A stretch of DNA of 64,000 bases from Haemophilus sp. HMSC068C11 (GCF_001815355.1 NZ_KV820373.1:1-64000), one strand, 5' to 3'; numbered from the stretch's first letter, positions 18,315 through 28,078 are shown. Made by a program: numbers and translations. The notes: generated by a model from the sequence alone, not told the origin.

Positions 18315-18944
18315 ATGAGTGCATTAGTTACATTGCTAGCTAATATTGTTGCGCCATTGCAACGTCAATTTATTAACTTTATCCGCATTGCGATTTGTGT
18401 TGTGATGGTTTGGATTGGAGGTTTAAAAGTTTGCCAATATGAGGCAGATGGTATTGCACACTTTGTGTCAAATAGTCCTTTCTTAAGCTTCCTTTACAAA
18501 AATGGTGCAAATGAAGTGACAAATGATAAGGGGGTTTTAGTGAAAGAATATACCTTATATAAAAACCCTGAAGGCAAAATGGTCGCAAAAAATATCGAAT
18601 GGCATAAAGCCAACGGCACCTACACAGCTTCTTATATTATTGGCGCAATCATTGTGACAATTGGTATTTTAGTATTAGCGGGGATTTGGTCTCCAACATT
18701 AGGTTTATTCGGAGGCTTACTCACCTTTGGTATGTCGATAGTCACGCTGTCGTTCCTGATATTTACGCCAGAAACCTGGGTGCCGAATTTAGGCGGGGAC
18801 TTTCCAACACCTAATTATGGCTTCCCATATCTCTCTGGTGCTGGTCGACTTGTTATTAAAGATATTATTATGATGGCAGGTGGCTTAGTTGCGGCAGCAG
18901 AATGTGCGAAACGTTATTTAGATAATAAAAAACAATTTGCTTAA
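18315..18944 (+). CDS. DUF417 (YkgB/RclC) family inner-membrane protein
   Basis: A 209-residue membrane protein with four or so hydrophobic segments, matching the YkgB/DUF417 family, whose E. coli member RclC belongs to the reactive-chlorine resistance operon. Visible family stretches are FIRIAICVVMVWIGGLK near the N-terminus, the FVSNSPF motif and the late FPYLSGAGRLVIKDIIMM (key part GRLVIKD). ATG 18315 has GAGGAG a few bases upstream; the in-frame ATG at 18276 lacks one. rclA and rclB partners are not nearby. The gene is flanked by purL-end repeats and holds no uptake sequence, which suggests it was inserted here. Confidence 0.85.
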   Translation: MSALVTLLANIVAPLQRQFINFIRIAICVVMVWIGGLKVCQYEADGIAHFVSNSPFLSFLYKNGANEVTNDKGVLVKEYTLYKNPEGKMVAKNIEWHKANGTYTASYIIGAIIVTIGILVLAGIWSPTLGLFGGLLTFGMSIVTLSFLIFTPETWVPNLGGDFPTPNYGFPYLSGAGRLVIKDIIMMAGGLVAAAECAKRYLDNKKQFA

Positions 18945-18977
18945 TTAGTTTATTTAAAAGGCTTGCTTGGATAAATG

Positions 18978-19073
18978 GCAAGCCTAGTATGAATACTTGT
19001 CTGGAGATAGTACTTGAATACGTATTTTTAGAAATACCAGAATGAATTTCAAATAATGTAAAATTTCTCACAG
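18978..19073 (+). pseudogene. Decayed copy of the purL 3' end
   Basis: Read in frame the last part gives RIFRNTRMNFK followed by TAA, against [12 protein letters not shown] and TAA in the intact purL. The homology runs upstream through TCTGGAGATAG (purL TCTGAAGATGG) but Trp codons have become stop codons TAG and TGA. It also carries a decayed copy of the post-purL CRP palindrome (19057-19072). The upstream limit is approximate. It seems to be a former purL terminus displaced by an insertion or duplication. Confidence 0.75.
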
Positions 19074-19163
19074 TAACACAATGAGAAAAAATGTTATATA
19101 AAATATGAGGTAAGATTTATTTATCAATTTTCTTATCAAATAAATAGCTTATGGAACAGATAT

Positions 19164-20414
19164 ATGGCTAAGCAAGTAAATAAAAGAACTAATACAAAGT
19201 TTCAAAATAGAGTTTATTATGGAGAATATTCACTAAAGCATTGGATTGATTTGATTTTATCAAAAAATCTCGTTTTACCAGATTATCAAAGGTATTTTGT
19301 ATGGAATGAAAAAAAGGTTAAAGAACTTGTTAATACGTTAAAAAATAAGCATTTTATTCCTCCCGTTACAATAGGCTTCTATAATGAATCAGATAGAGGT
19401 CAAAATCTTGTACTTGATGGACAACAAAGGTTAACTAGCATTTTATTAACATATTTAAAGATATACCCAGAGAAAGAGAAATATAAAAAGGAAGCTAACC
19501 AGTTAATTTATAGTAATTCTATGGATGAAGAAGATTCAGATAATATTGATAGGCTAGAAAATGTTTTAGAGTGGGATTTTTCAATTCTTCAAGAATTAGG
19601 AAAAAATAAGTCTGAAATCCTATCTAATAAAGGGGAATACTATAAAATTATGGATAATAATATAGATGATGACTTTTTTGAGAATAATTACTTAGGGTTT
19701 TGTTATTTAGTCCCATCAAATAAATCTCACAAGGAACAACAAAATTATTATTCTACAGTGTTTAGATCAATTAATATTCAAGGTCAGACACTATTACCAC
19801 AGGAAAGTCGAGCTTCGCTTTATTACCTGGATAAAGACATGGCAGCTTTTTTTGAACCAGAATTTATGAAATATTATAAAGTCACCTCCAATAATATTCC
19901 TTCCAGAGTAGATTTTATTCGTTATTTAGCATTGGTAACACAATATGAAAAATCACAAAAAGATATTACAAAAGTCGCTAAAGGATATAAATCAAAATTA
20001 GAATTATTTTATGAGGAATATATATATTCAGTAATCAATAGTTCAACTCAGGATAGCAATAGACAAGATATAGAGTATGATGAAAAGTTTGGTAGTTTTT
20101 ATAAATTATTTTCAGGAAAACATTTTGAAAGAGTAGAAAATTTCAAAAAAATTATAGTTGATTTGTTAGGGGCTGTGAAAGAGTTTAAGTCAATTATTGA
20201 TGCTGATTTATATTTCTTTGGTTCTGTTTACTATATTCTTATTGAGGGTAAAATAATAGATACATCAAGAAAAGATGAATTAATTAGTGATATTAATTCT
20301 TTTATTGAAAACCTTAAAGCAGATGACAATTATACAAAATCTCCGAATGATTTATCAAAGTTGAGGAACAGAATTGAAAAATCTATCAGCTTATATAAAG
20401 GATATGTCAAATGA
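19164..20414 (+). CDS. DUF262 domain protein (GmrSD N-terminal/ParB-like fold)
   Basis: A 416-residue protein whose N-terminal half is a DUF262 domain: LPDYQRYFVWNEKKVKELV (residues 38-56), the ParB/sulfiredoxin-like DGQQRLTS (85-92) and the downstream FRSINIQGQTLLPQE. DUF262 is the GmrS-type nucleotide-hydrolysing domain of type IV restriction enzymes and recurs in other phage-defence proteins. The C-terminal half is helical and unrecognised; no GmrD-type HNH nuclease motif is visible. The gene overlaps the next by ATGA, so the two are translationally coupled. Strongly AT-rich with no uptake sequences. A regulatory or sensor partner in a defence pair is inference. Confidence 0.78.
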   Translation: MAKQVNKRTNTKFQNRVYYGEYSLKHWIDLILSKNLVLPDYQRYFVWNEKKVKELVNTLKNKHFIPPVTIGFYNESDRGQNLVLDGQQRLTSILLTYLKIYPEKEKYKKEANQLIYSNSMDEEDSDNIDRLENVLEWDFSILQELGKNKSEILSNKGEYYKIMDNNIDDDFFENNYLGFCYLVPSNKSHKEQQNYYSTVFRSINIQGQTLLPQESRASLYYLDKDMAAFFEPEFMKYYKVTSNNIPSRVDFIRYLALVTQYEKSQKDITKVAKGYKSKLELFYEEYIYSVINSSTQDSNRQDIEYDEKFGSFYKLFSGKHFERVENFKKIIVDLLGAVKEFKSIIDADLYFFGSVYYILIEGKIIDTSRKDELISDINSFIENLKADDNYTKSPNDLSKLRNRIEKSISLYKGYVK

Positions 20415-21148
20415 ATCAACATAATAAATTCATATTCTCGCCACTATCAGATATCCTAGCTGAATCATTTTCAGCACTTGAGTGTATAGGAAATGGGATT
20501 GAAACATATCCATTGTATGATTATATAATGCAATCTACATTTATAAAAATGTCGGGAGCTCAAGAACAAAAAATTAAAATTATTATTTGGGAGCTAGCAA
20601 ATAATGACTTTGACTATAGATATGCTTTGTTATCTAAAAATAGCCACAGAAACTATTCTAGCTATAAAGAGAAGCAAGAAGCATATTGTGAATTAGTATC
20701 TCAAATAGAAATTAACGACTCAAGCAAGTTTAAAGTTTGTAATATATCCGTAGATAAAAAAAAGATACTTGAGTCAACTTATTTGCATTCTATTTTTAAT
20801 ATAGATATTCTATCATCCGATAGAAATAAATATGAAAAATATGAAGAATTCTGGAAGGAAATTAACACAAATCATTTTTTGCAAGAAAATAGTAAATTAT
20901 TTAGTTGCAATAAATTAGAGAGTTTATATAAGGAACATTTGTATAAGAATAGAAATAGAATAGCACACAATACTAAATGCTATCAACATAATCTTCCAAC
21001 ATTCAATGTATTACAGAGTGAAAATTATGATAATGAAAATTATTTTATATGGTTTTCTGTTTTAATTCTTATTGATCATATATTTATGGAATTATATAAG
21101 GTATATTTAGAAAATTTAGAAATAAAAAAATTTTTTAAACGATTATAG
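20411..21148 (+). CDS. HEPN-type putative ribonuclease, partner of the DUF262 protein
   Basis: A 245-residue largely helical protein. The key feature is R181-N-R-I-A-H186 (KNRNRIAHN), the Rx4-6H active-site signature of HEPN ribonucleases, in the family's usual C-terminal setting: preceded by an acidic/basic helix (LESLYKEHLYK) and followed by a hydrophobic helix (FIWFSVLILIDHIF). HEPN proteins of the MAE_28990/MAE_18760 type are known beside DUF262 genes; I infer but cannot confirm membership. Coupled to the upstream gene through a 4-base ATGA overlap. AT-rich, no uptake sequences. Could be the toxic effector of an abortive-infection pair. Confidence 0.68.
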   Translation: MNQHNKFIFSPLSDILAESFSALECIGNGIETYPLYDYIMQSTFIKMSGAQEQKIKIIIWELANNDFDYRYALLSKNSHRNYSSYKEKQEAYCELVSQIEINDSSKFKVCNISVDKKKILESTYLHSIFNIDILSSDRNKYEKYEEFWKEINTNHFLQENSKLFSCNKLESLYKEHLYKNRNRIAHNTKCYQHNLPTFNVLQSENYDNENYFIWFSVLILIDHIFMELYKVYLENLEIKKFFKRL

Positions 21149-21196
21149 GTGGCGCTTAATGCATATATTAGAAATTAAAATGTAGGTAGAAATAAT

Positions 21197-21244
21197 AAAA
21201 AGAGCGGTCAAAAATCACAACGAATTTTGACCGCTCTTTTTATT
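21197..21244. terminator. Bidirectional terminator between the HEPN gene and glpQ
   Basis: AAAAGAGCGGTCAAAA pairs with TTTTGACCGCTCTTTT around a short loop, with T-runs in both directions. It separates convergent genes. Confidence 0.88.
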
Positions 21245-21259
21245 ACTTTTACTTACGTA

Positions 21260-22345
21260 TTATTTTTGTTTTTTCAAAAACTCAACGCCAGTGTCTGGGA
21301 AGTCAGTGAATACACCGGTTGCACCAGATTTATTCAATAACGCATCGTACATTTGATTTACGTCAGTGAAGAATTCAGGTAACGCATCTTTACGCACAGT
21401 GTATGGGTGTAATTCCACTTTGTATTGTGCGAGTTCTTTCACTAATGGGGTGTACACGATGTTGCCTGGTTTAGATTTTTCTTTATCCACTAACATGTAC
21501 CAGCCTGGACCAACGCCATCAGCATATTTCACCACTTCAGCCATTGCACCTGGTTTGAACATCCAATCGTAATCGTAGTTCACCCATTTGCCTTTCGCAT
21601 CTTTTTCTTCAGTTTCATGCCAGTCGGTGTATGCCACTAATTGAACAAGTTTTAAATCCATGCCCATTTTTGGTAGCAATTCGTTTTTGATACGTTTTAA
21701 CTCATTGAAGTCGAAGGTTTGCAAGTAAACCATGTCAGATTTCTTGTCATAACCGTATTTTTTCAACACTTTAAGGGTTTCAACTGCAATGTCTTTGCCA
21801 TTTTGGTGGTGGAACCAAGGTGCTTTGATTTCAGGGTAGATACCCACTTTTTTACCGGTAGATTTTTCTAAACCTTGGATGAATTCTAACTCATCTTCAA
21901 AAGTATGGATTTTGAAGTGTGATTTCCAAAGTGGGAAACGACCTGGATATACTGCAACTTGTTTACCATCTTTAGTTTCAAAGTTTTCAGTCATATTTAA
22001 ACTTTGAATTTCTTTTAAGGTGAAGTCAATTACATAGTAACGACCATCTTTACGATGACGATTTGGGAATTTTTGCGCCACGTCAGTTAAACCATCTAAG
22101 AAGTGGTCATGGATAACCACTAAACGACCGTCTTTTGTCATCGCTAAGTCTTGTTCTAAGTAGTCTGCGTGTTGTGCGAATGCAAGCGCTTTAGACTCAA
22201 GTGTATGCTCTGGTAAGTAACCACTTGCACCACGGTGAGCAATGATAATTTTGTCTGATTTCATAGTGTCCACAGAAGAGTGTGCGCTACATCCTGCAAG
22301 TACGCCTGCAGCTAATAAAGAAAGCGCTAAAGTTTTGAGTTTCAT
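21260..22345 (-). CDS. glpQ: Glycerophosphodiester phosphodiesterase lipoprotein (protein D)
   Basis: A 361-residue enzyme hydrolysing glycerophosphodiesters to glycerol-3-phosphate and an alcohol; in H. influenzae the orthologue is the surface lipoprotein protein D, which takes choline from host glycerophosphocholine. The N-terminus is a lipoprotein signal with lipobox LAGC (Cys19). Catalytic motifs are AHRGASG (His37), the EQDLAMTKDG acid pair and VIHDHFLD. A GDPD TIM barrel fills the rest. It follows glpT and a beta-propeller gene on the minus strand, feeding glycerol-3-phosphate to the GlpT permease. Confidence 0.96.
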   Translation of the reverse strand: MKLKTLALSLLAAGVLAGCSAHSSVDTMKSDKIIIAHRGASGYLPEHTLESKALAFAQHADYLEQDLAMTKDGRLVVIHDHFLDGLTDVAQKFPNRHRKDGRYYVIDFTLKEIQSLNMTENFETKDGKQVAVYPGRFPLWKSHFKIHTFEDELEFIQGLEKSTGKKVGIYPEIKAPWFHHQNGKDIAVETLKVLKKYGYDKKSDMVYLQTFDFNELKRIKNELLPKMGMDLKLVQLVAYTDWHETEEKDAKGKWVNYDYDWMFKPGAMAEVVKYADGVGPGWYMLVDKEKSKPGNIVYTPLVKELAQYKVELHPYTVRKDALPEFFTDVNQMYDALLNKSGATGVFTDFPDTGVEFLKKQK

Positions 22346-22362
22346 GGTGTGTTCTCCTTGAT

Positions 22363-23274
22363 TTACTTATTACATCTTGGTTTCATGTCGTAAAAATAGA
22401 TTTCACTAATTTCACGGTCATATCCTGGATAAAATCCTTTTGGCATCCCTAACACAATTTGTTTGCCTCGGTTTGCATGGACAAGCAGTTGTTTCGTTTT
22501 CGGATTCACATTCAAGCCTTCGACTTCGCCGACATCTCGAATGTCATTCAATGTTTTTTCTAAAACAACGCGAGCTTCATTATTTTTATCTGAAATTTCT
22601 ACACGATAAATATGATCGGGTTCCTTTTCATCTGCCGTACCATCATCAGATGTGACGTAGAGATCGCCGTTATAGGCATAAACCCCTTGAATCCATTGTG
22701 GAACAGGTTGTAAATGTACTTTACGTTTATATTTACCCGTTGAAAGATCATATTCATATAAATAACGGCCACTTTCTTCACCGACCCAAGATGCCATCCA
22801 AACTGAATTGTGAACGGTATCTACAGTGATGCCGGAAACTTCGACTTGACCTGACTCAGGATTAAAATCAACTGATCTTTTTAATGCGAGGGTTTCGGGA
22901 TCGTGAATTGCAATTTGAATATTTTTACCTACGCCGGCATCAAACCATTCGGAGGAAACATAAAGTTCATTGTTGTAGATATCAATGTCGCCAATGTGAT
23001 TAGCTTCTTTTTGATAGCCGACAAAAGGATCTTTATTTTCTTTAATCAGTTTTCCATCCATATCGTATTTGGCGAGCGTTTTACTGCCAGATACATATAA
23101 ATATTTGCCATCAGTGGTAATGCCTTGACGTCCGTTGACTTCGAGTACTTTGTCTAATTTATAAGTATAAGCGGGGAGGGCTGAACGATAGGGCGCTTCA
23201 CAAGTTTGATTTGCGAATGCTGCATTTGCCATAACTGCCGCGCCTAACATAATGGTTAATTTATTCAATTTCAT
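22363..23274 (-). CDS. Secreted beta-propeller-like protein between glpT and glpQ
   Basis: A 303-residue exported protein I cannot name. A signal peptide (MKLNKLTIMLGAAVMANAAFA) is followed by repeats typical of a propeller: GITTDGKYLYVSGS, IGDIDIYNNELYVSSEW, GVYAYNGDLYVTSDDG and VEGLNVNPKTKQLLVHAN. Two cysteines, one near each end (QTCEAPY and KPRCNK), could close the ring with a disulfide. ATG 23274 is chosen over GTG 23277 because of spacing from AAGGAG. It lies in the glpT-glpQ cluster, 17 bases before glpQ, so a role in using glycerophosphodiesters or lipid head groups is plausible but unproved. Confidence 0.8.
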   Translation of the reverse strand: MKLNKLTIMLGAAVMANAAFANQTCEAPYRSALPAYTYKLDKVLEVNGRQGITTDGKYLYVSGSKTLAKYDMDGKLIKENKDPFVGYQKEANHIGDIDIYNNELYVSSEWFDAGVGKNIQIAIHDPETLALKRSVDFNPESGQVEVSGITVDTVHNSVWMASWVGEESGRYLYEYDLSTGKYKRKVHLQPVPQWIQGVYAYNGDLYVTSDDGTADEKEPDHIYRVEISDKNNEARVVLEKTLNDIRDVGEVEGLNVNPKTKQLLVHANRGKQIVLGMPKGFYPGYDREISEIYFYDMKPRCNK

Positions 23275-23322
23275 CACATTATCTCCTTTTAAAGTGCGGT
23301 TAAAAATTCAGTTGTTTTTGTA

Positions 23323-23357
23323 ATAAAAAAGGCGGCAAGCCTTCGCCTGTCGCCTTT
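23323..23357 (-). terminator. Terminator after glpT
   Basis: On the minus strand AAAGGCGAC (23357-23349) pairs, with one wobble, with GCCGCCTTT (23336-23328), followed by TTTATTA. It lies between glpT and the propeller gene, so the downstream genes may be partly separate. Confidence 0.7.
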
Positions 23358-23367
23358 AATTTATAGA

Positions 23368-24807
23368 TTATTTACCGTAGGTATCGCCTAATTTAGCTTT
23401 GTGTTTACCTTCTTCAACCATTACGATGAAGAGTAATAACACCGCTAAGACACCACCACCGATCATGACGTAGAAACCGCCGTCCCAACCATAGTGTTGT
23501 GCTGCCCAACCGATAACAGCTGATGCTGAAACAGTACCACCTAAGTAACCGAATAAACCGGTGAAACCTGCTGCTGTACCTGCTGCTTTTTTTGGTGCAA
23601 GCTCAAGAGCGTGTAAGCCGATTAACATTACAGGACCGTAGATTAAGAAACCGATTAAGGTCATTAAGATGAAGTCAGTTAATTGATATGGGTTTTCATA
23701 CCAAGCTGCATAGTTTGCAAGCTCTGCTTCAGGTGTAGCTGGGTTCATCCAGTACGCTACAACTGCTGCGGTAGTTAAGATCATGAAGATGAAACCGGTT
23801 AAACCACGTTTACCTTTGAAGACTTTATCTGATACCCAACCACATAATAATGTACCTGGAACTGCTGCTAATTCATAGATTGTGTAAGCCCATGCGGTAC
23901 CTTTGATGTTGAAGTGTTTTACTTCACTTAAGTAAACCGGAGACCATTTTAATACGCCGTAGCGGATTAAGTATACGAATACGTTAGCAATCGCGATGTA
24001 CCATAACAATTTGTTTTTCAATACATAAGTTACGAAGATTTCTTTTGTGCTTAAATCGTTTTCGTAAGTTTTTTCGTTATAGTCATCTGGGTAGTCATTA
24101 CGCCATTTTTCGATTGATGGTAAACCACAAGATTGTGGAGTATCACGCATCACGAAGTAAACTGGAATTGCACAGATCATTGCCGCAATACCCGGATAGT
24201 AGAGGGATTGTTGCCAAATATCTTTTGCTTGTGCTTCGACACCATGAGTGCTGAAGAAAACGGCACTTGCTAATAGCACCATTGCACCCGGCATCATACC
24301 ACCGATGTTGTGCGCGGTATTCCAGATAGATACGATAGTACCGCGTTCTGATTTAGACCACCAGTGTACCATTGTACGACCACATGGAGGCCAACCCATA
24401 CCTTGGAACCAACCATTTAAGAAGATCATTACCCACATGATGGCAATGCCTGAAGTTGCCCATGGGAATAAACCCATCATGGTCATACAAAGACCAGAAA
24501 GCAATAAACCAAATGGTAAGAATACACGAGGGTTCGAACGGTCAGACATACCTGCCATTACGAACTTAGATAAACCATAGGCAAGACCGGCAGCTGAGCC
24601 GATAACACCTAATTCCGCTTTTGAGTACAAGCCGGCTTGAATTAAACCAGGTTGTGCCAAGTCAAAGTTTGCACGTACAAAATAGTAAGCGGCATAACCA
24701 AAGAAGATCCCTGCAAACACTTGCCAACGTAAGCGTTTATACGTGGAATCAATTTTCTCCGCTGGAAGTTCCGCAATGTGCGGAGCGGGTTTAAATGGTC
24801 CAAACAT
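23368..24807 (-). CDS. glpT: Glycerol-3-phosphate:phosphate antiporter
   Basis: A 479-residue major-facilitator transporter of the organophosphate:Pi antiporter family with 12 hydrophobic segments. Hallmarks are the N-terminal [19 protein letters not shown] with the substrate-binding Arg, GMSDRSNPR in the loop after helix 2, the central [15 protein letters not shown], and [13 protein letters not shown] in the second half. It imports glycerol-3-phosphate in exchange for phosphate. Divergent from glpABC, sharing a control region with two CRP boxes. Confidence 0.97.
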   Translation of the reverse strand: MFGPFKPAPHIAELPAEKIDSTYKRLRWQVFAGIFFGYAAYYFVRANFDLAQPGLIQAGLYSKAELGVIGSAAGLAYGLSKFVMAGMSDRSNPRVFLPFGLLLSGLCMTMMGLFPWATSGIAIMWVMIFLNGWFQGMGWPPCGRTMVHWWSKSERGTIVSIWNTAHNIGGMMPGAMVLLASAVFFSTHGVEAQAKDIWQQSLYYPGIAAMICAIPVYFVMRDTPQSCGLPSIEKWRNDYPDDYNEKTYENDLSTKEIFVTYVLKNKLLWYIAIANVFVYLIRYGVLKWSPVYLSEVKHFNIKGTAWAYTIYELAAVPGTLLCGWVSDKVFKGKRGLTGFIFMILTTAAVVAYWMNPATPEAELANYAAWYENPYQLTDFILMTLIGFLIYGPVMLIGLHALELAPKKAAGTAAGFTGLFGYLGGTVSASAVIGWAAQHYGWDGGFYVMIGGGVLAVLLLFIVMVEEGKHKAKLGDTYGK

Positions 24808-24910
24808 AATTTCTCTCCAAAATCATTTTAATTATGAGTCCACCCCCATGATGGGGATAGCGTGCATGATAAAATAAAAATAGAAATTAAAAAGAGAAAT
24901 AATTCAAAAA

Positions 24911-24926
24911 TGTGATGCATTTCACA
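24911..24926. promoter_or_regulatory. CRP site 1 in the glpT-glpA control region
   Basis: TGTGATGCATTTCACA is a perfect TGTGA-N6-TCACA palindrome, about 105 bases from the glpT start. Probably activates glpT. Confidence 0.85.
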
Positions 24927-24942
24927 AAATATTTTTTAACAA

Positions 24943-24960
24943 ATGAGCGAATTCGAAAAT
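24943..24960. promoter_or_regulatory. Possible GlpR operator
   Basis: ATGAGCGAATTCGAAAAT resembles the E. coli GlpR operator (12 of 18 positions by eye), and lies between the two CRP boxes where a repressor would affect both promoters. Weak evidence; no glpR gene is in the window. Confidence 0.35.
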
Positions 24961-24962
24961 TG

Positions 24963-24978
24963 TGTGATCTATCTCACA
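24963..24978. promoter_or_regulatory. CRP site 2 in the glpT-glpA control region
   Basis: TGTGATCTATCTCACA is a perfect TGTGA-N6-TCACA palindrome, 52 bases centre to centre from site 1 and on the glpA side. FNR-like control of this anaerobic operon would also be expected, but I saw no clear FNR box. Confidence 0.85.
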
Positions 24979-25098
24979 AAACAGCTTTCTTTTTCGCTCA
25001 GAATGTTGTGAATTTAACCGCTCTCCCATACAATAGCCATGGAATTTGTAACAGTTTTACGTTTCTTTTTTATTAATATTTTGGCTTTGGGGGTAACA

Positions 25099-26790
25099 AT
25101 GGGATTATCGCCTAATATGTATCGTGATGTGGGTGATTTTTCACCTATCTCGACGGATGTGATTATCATTGGTGGCGGTGCGACTGGTGCGGGGATTGCT
25201 CGTGACTGTGCATTGCGTGGAATTAACTGTATTTTATTAGAGCGTCGTGATATTGCGACAGGCGCAACAGGTCGTAACCACGGTTTGTTACATAGTGGTG
25301 CGCGTTATGCCGTAAACGATCAAGAATCAGCAGAAGAATGTATTAAAGAAAATAAAATTCTGCGCAATATCGCTCGTCACTGTGTGGATGAAACAGAAGG
25401 TTTATTTATCACCTTACCTGAAGATTCCCTTGATTATCAAAAAACCTTCATCGAAAGTTGTACTAAATCCGGTATTGAAGCCGTCGCCATTGATCCTAAA
25501 CTTGCCCAAATTATGGAACCATCAGTAAACCCTGATTTAGTGGGGGCCGTTGTTGTGCCAGATGGTTCAATCGACCCTTTCCGTTTAACGGCTTCTAACG
25601 TGATGGATGCCACCGAAAATGGCGCGAAAATGTACACTTATTGCGAAGTGAAAAGCTTAATTCGCGAAGGTGGCAAAGTCATCGGTGTGGATGTTTACGA
25701 TCACAAAAATCGTGTAAATCGTAAATTCTTTGCGCCATTAGTCGTTAATGCGGGTGGTATTTGGGGACAAGGCATCGCAGAATATGCGGATCTCAAAATC
25801 AAAATGTTCCCAGCAAAAGGTGCATTACTTGTTATGGGGCACCGTATCAATAAAATGGTGATTAACCGTTGCCGTAAACCTGCGGATGCGGACATTCTTG
25901 TGCCAGGGGATACCATTTGTGTTATCGGTACAACCTCTAGCCGTATTCCTTACGATCAAATCGATAACATGGAAGTCACCCCGGAAGAAGTAGATATCTT
26001 ATTCCGTGAGGGTGAAAAACTTGCACCAAGCTTGCGTCATACTCGTGTATTACGTGCTTATGCTGGTGTGCGTCCGTTAGTCGCGTCAGATGACGATCCA
26101 TCAGGTCGTAACGTAAGTCGCGGTATCGTGTTACTTGACCACGCAGAGCGTGATGGCTTAGACGGCTTTATCACGATCACTGGTGGTAAATTAATGACTT
26201 ATCGCTTAATGGCTGAATGGGCAACGGATCTTGTTTGTAAAAAACTCAACAAAACAGCACGTTGTACGACTGCTGAGCGTCCATTGCCGGGTTCAACTGA
26301 AAGCCGCGCAGAAACCAATCAGAAAGTGATTTCACTTCCAAGTACGATTCGTTATTCAGCCGTGTATCGTCATGGTTCACGTGCAACTCGCTTATTAGAT
26401 AAAGAACGTCTCGATCGCTCAATGGTGTGCGAATGTGAAGCCGTGACAGCGGGTGAAGTCCGTTATGCCGTTGATGAATTAAACGTCAATAACTTAGTGG
26501 ATTTACGTCGTCGTACTCGTGTAGGTATGGGTACTTGCCAAGCTGAGCTTTGCGCATGTCGTGCGGCGGGCTTAATGAACCGTTTTGAAGTGGCAACACC
26601 TCGTCAATCGACCACACAATTAACCGCTTTCATGGAAGAGCGTTGGCGCGGTATTGAGCCTATTGCATGGGGTGAGGCGATTCGTGAAGCGGAATTTACT
26701 TCATGGATGTATGGCAGTGTGTTGGGCTTAAACGATGTTCAACCGCTTGAAACTGACAAACAGCAAGGGACGGATAACAATGAATTTTGA
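25099..26790 (+). CDS. glpA: Anaerobic glycerol-3-phosphate dehydrogenase subunit A
   Basis: A 563-residue FAD subunit oxidising glycerol-3-phosphate to dihydroxyacetone phosphate during anaerobic respiration. The dinucleotide motif [21 protein letters not shown] follows the N-terminus (key GGGATGAG), then [18 protein letters not shown], and a C-terminal [2Fe-2S]-type cysteine set: [10 protein letters not shown] and [17 protein letters not shown] 25099 with GGGGGTAA upstream gives the family length; the in-frame ATG at 25039 would add 20 hydrophobic residues not in the family. First gene of glpABC; overlaps glpB. Confidence 0.96.
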   Translation: MGLSPNMYRDVGDFSPISTDVIIIGGGATGAGIARDCALRGINCILLERRDIATGATGRNHGLLHSGARYAVNDQESAEECIKENKILRNIARHCVDETEGLFITLPEDSLDYQKTFIESCTKSGIEAVAIDPKLAQIMEPSVNPDLVGAVVVPDGSIDPFRLTASNVMDATENGAKMYTYCEVKSLIREGGKVIGVDVYDHKNRVNRKFFAPLVVNAGGIWGQGIAEYADLKIKMFPAKGALLVMGHRINKMVINRCRKPADADILVPGDTICVIGTTSSRIPYDQIDNMEVTPEEVDILFREGEKLAPSLRHTRVLRAYAGVRPLVASDDDPSGRNVSRGIVLLDHAERDGLDGFITITGGKLMTYRLMAEWATDLVCKKLNKTARCTTAERPLPGSTESRAETNQKVISLPSTIRYSAVYRHGSRATRLLDKERLDRSMVCECEAVTAGEVRYAVDELNVNNLVDLRRRTRVGMGTCQAELCACRAAGLMNRFEVATPRQSTTQLTAFMEERWRGIEPIAWGEAIREAEFTSWMYGSVLGLNDVQPLETDKQQGTDNNEF

Positions 26791-28069
26791 TGTAGTGATT
26801 ATTGGTGGCGGCCTTGCAGGTTTAACTTGCGGCATCGCCCTACAAGAACAAGGCAAACGTTGTGTAATCATCAATAATGGCCAAGCGGCGATTGATTTTG
26901 CATCTGGCTCATTGGATTTATTAAGCCGTTTACCAAATGGTGCGTTTGTTAAAAATATTCCTGAGAATTTGACCGCACTTGCAGCTCAATTACCACAACA
27001 CCCTTATAGCATTATGGGTGCTGAACGTGTATTGGCGAAAGCGCAAGATTTCGAAAAATTAGCGGAATCGTTAAATTTAGATTTAATTGGCTCAACCGCA
27101 GAAAATCATCTTCGCGTAACGGGTTTAGGTAGCTTACGCGGTGCATGGCTTTCACCAAATAGCGTGCCAACCGTGCAAGGCGAAAATCCATTCCCGTATA
27201 AAAAAATTGCGGTTTTAGGCATTGAAGGCTATCACGATTTCCAACCAGAATTATTGGCAGATAACCTTACACTCAATCCACAATTTGCGCATTGTGAAGT
27301 GAAAACAGGCTTTTTAAATATTCCAGAATTAGATCAGCTACGTACCAATTCGCGTGAATTCCGCAGTGTGAATATTGCGCAAGTTTTAGAATATAAATTG
27401 AAATTTGATGATCTTGTGGCTGAAATGAAAGAAGCAGCGAAAGGCACTGAAGCAATTTTCTTACCAGCTTGTTTCGGTTTAGAAAATCAAGAGTTTATGG
27501 AGTCACTTCGTAAAGCAACTGGCTTGCCATTATTTGAATTGCCAACTTTACCGCCTTCTTTATTAGGCATGCGTCAACGTATTCAATTACGCCATCGTTT
27601 TGAGAAATTAGGTGGACTCATGATGAATGGTGATAGCGCATTAAAAGCACATTTTCATGGCAACAAAGTTCGTGCTATTCAAACGCGTTTGCACGAAGAG
27701 GAAGAAATCACGGCAGAACATTTTGTCTTAGCTTCTGGCAGTTTCTTCAGTAAAGGTTTAGTCTCTGAATTCGATAAAATCTACGAGCCCGTATTCCATT
27801 CTGACATCATCGGTGTGGAAGGCTTTAACGATACTGATCGCTTTACTTGGACTGATCACCGTTTCTCAAATCCACAACCGTATCAATCTGCAGGCGTGGC
27901 GATTAATGCGCAATGCCAAGTACAAAAGAGCGGTCAATTTTTAACGAATTTATATGCGGTGGGTAATGTGATTGGTGGTTTCAATGCACTAGAACTCGGT
28001 TGTGGTTCTGGCGTGGCAGTGGTAACAGCACTTGCTGTTGCTGATGAAATTCTTCACAACACACATTAA
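26780..28069 (+). CDS. glpB: Anaerobic glycerol-3-phosphate dehydrogenase subunit B
   Basis: A 429-residue flavoprotein subunit of the GlpABC complex, thought to pass electrons from GlpA towards the membrane subunit. The N-terminus [21 protein letters not shown] is the FAD-binding motif (GGGLAGLT), with [11 protein letters not shown] soon after and [20 protein letters not shown] (key part GGFNALELG) at the end. ATG 26780 overlaps the end of glpA by 11 bases, so translation is coupled; upstream in-frame starts lie deep in glpA. One uptake sequence inside. Confidence 0.95.
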   Translation: MNFDVVIIGGGLAGLTCGIALQEQGKRCVIINNGQAAIDFASGSLDLLSRLPNGAFVKNIPENLTALAAQLPQHPYSIMGAERVLAKAQDFEKLAESLNLDLIGSTAENHLRVTGLGSLRGAWLSPNSVPTVQGENPFPYKKIAVLGIEGYHDFQPELLADNLTLNPQFAHCEVKTGFLNIPELDQLRTNSREFRSVNIAQVLEYKLKFDDLVAEMKEAAKGTEAIFLPACFGLENQEFMESLRKATGLPLFELPTLPPSLLGMRQRIQLRHRFEKLGGLMMNGDSALKAHFHGNKVRAIQTRLHEEEEITAEHFVLASGSFFSKGLVSEFDKIYEPVFHSDIIGVEGFNDTDRFTWTDHRFSNPQPYQSAGVAINAQCQVQKSGQFLTNLYAVGNVIGGFNALELGCGSGVAVVTALAVADEILHNTH

Positions 28070-28078
28070 GGAGGCGTT

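Noticed and set aside
19164-20414. A full GmrSD type IV restriction enzyme
   Set aside because: Only the DUF262 (GmrS-like) half is visible; no HNH nuclease motif is seen in the C-terminal half or in the next gene, which instead has an HEPN signature.
24248-24580. 110-residue plus-strand frame inside glpT
   Set aside because: Antisense shadow of the GlpT reading frame; no motif or ribosome site.
24830-25038. FNR box for anaerobic control of glpABC
   Set aside because: No TTGAT-N4-ATCAA-like sequence could be found by eye; only CRP palindromes and a weak GlpR-like site are supported.
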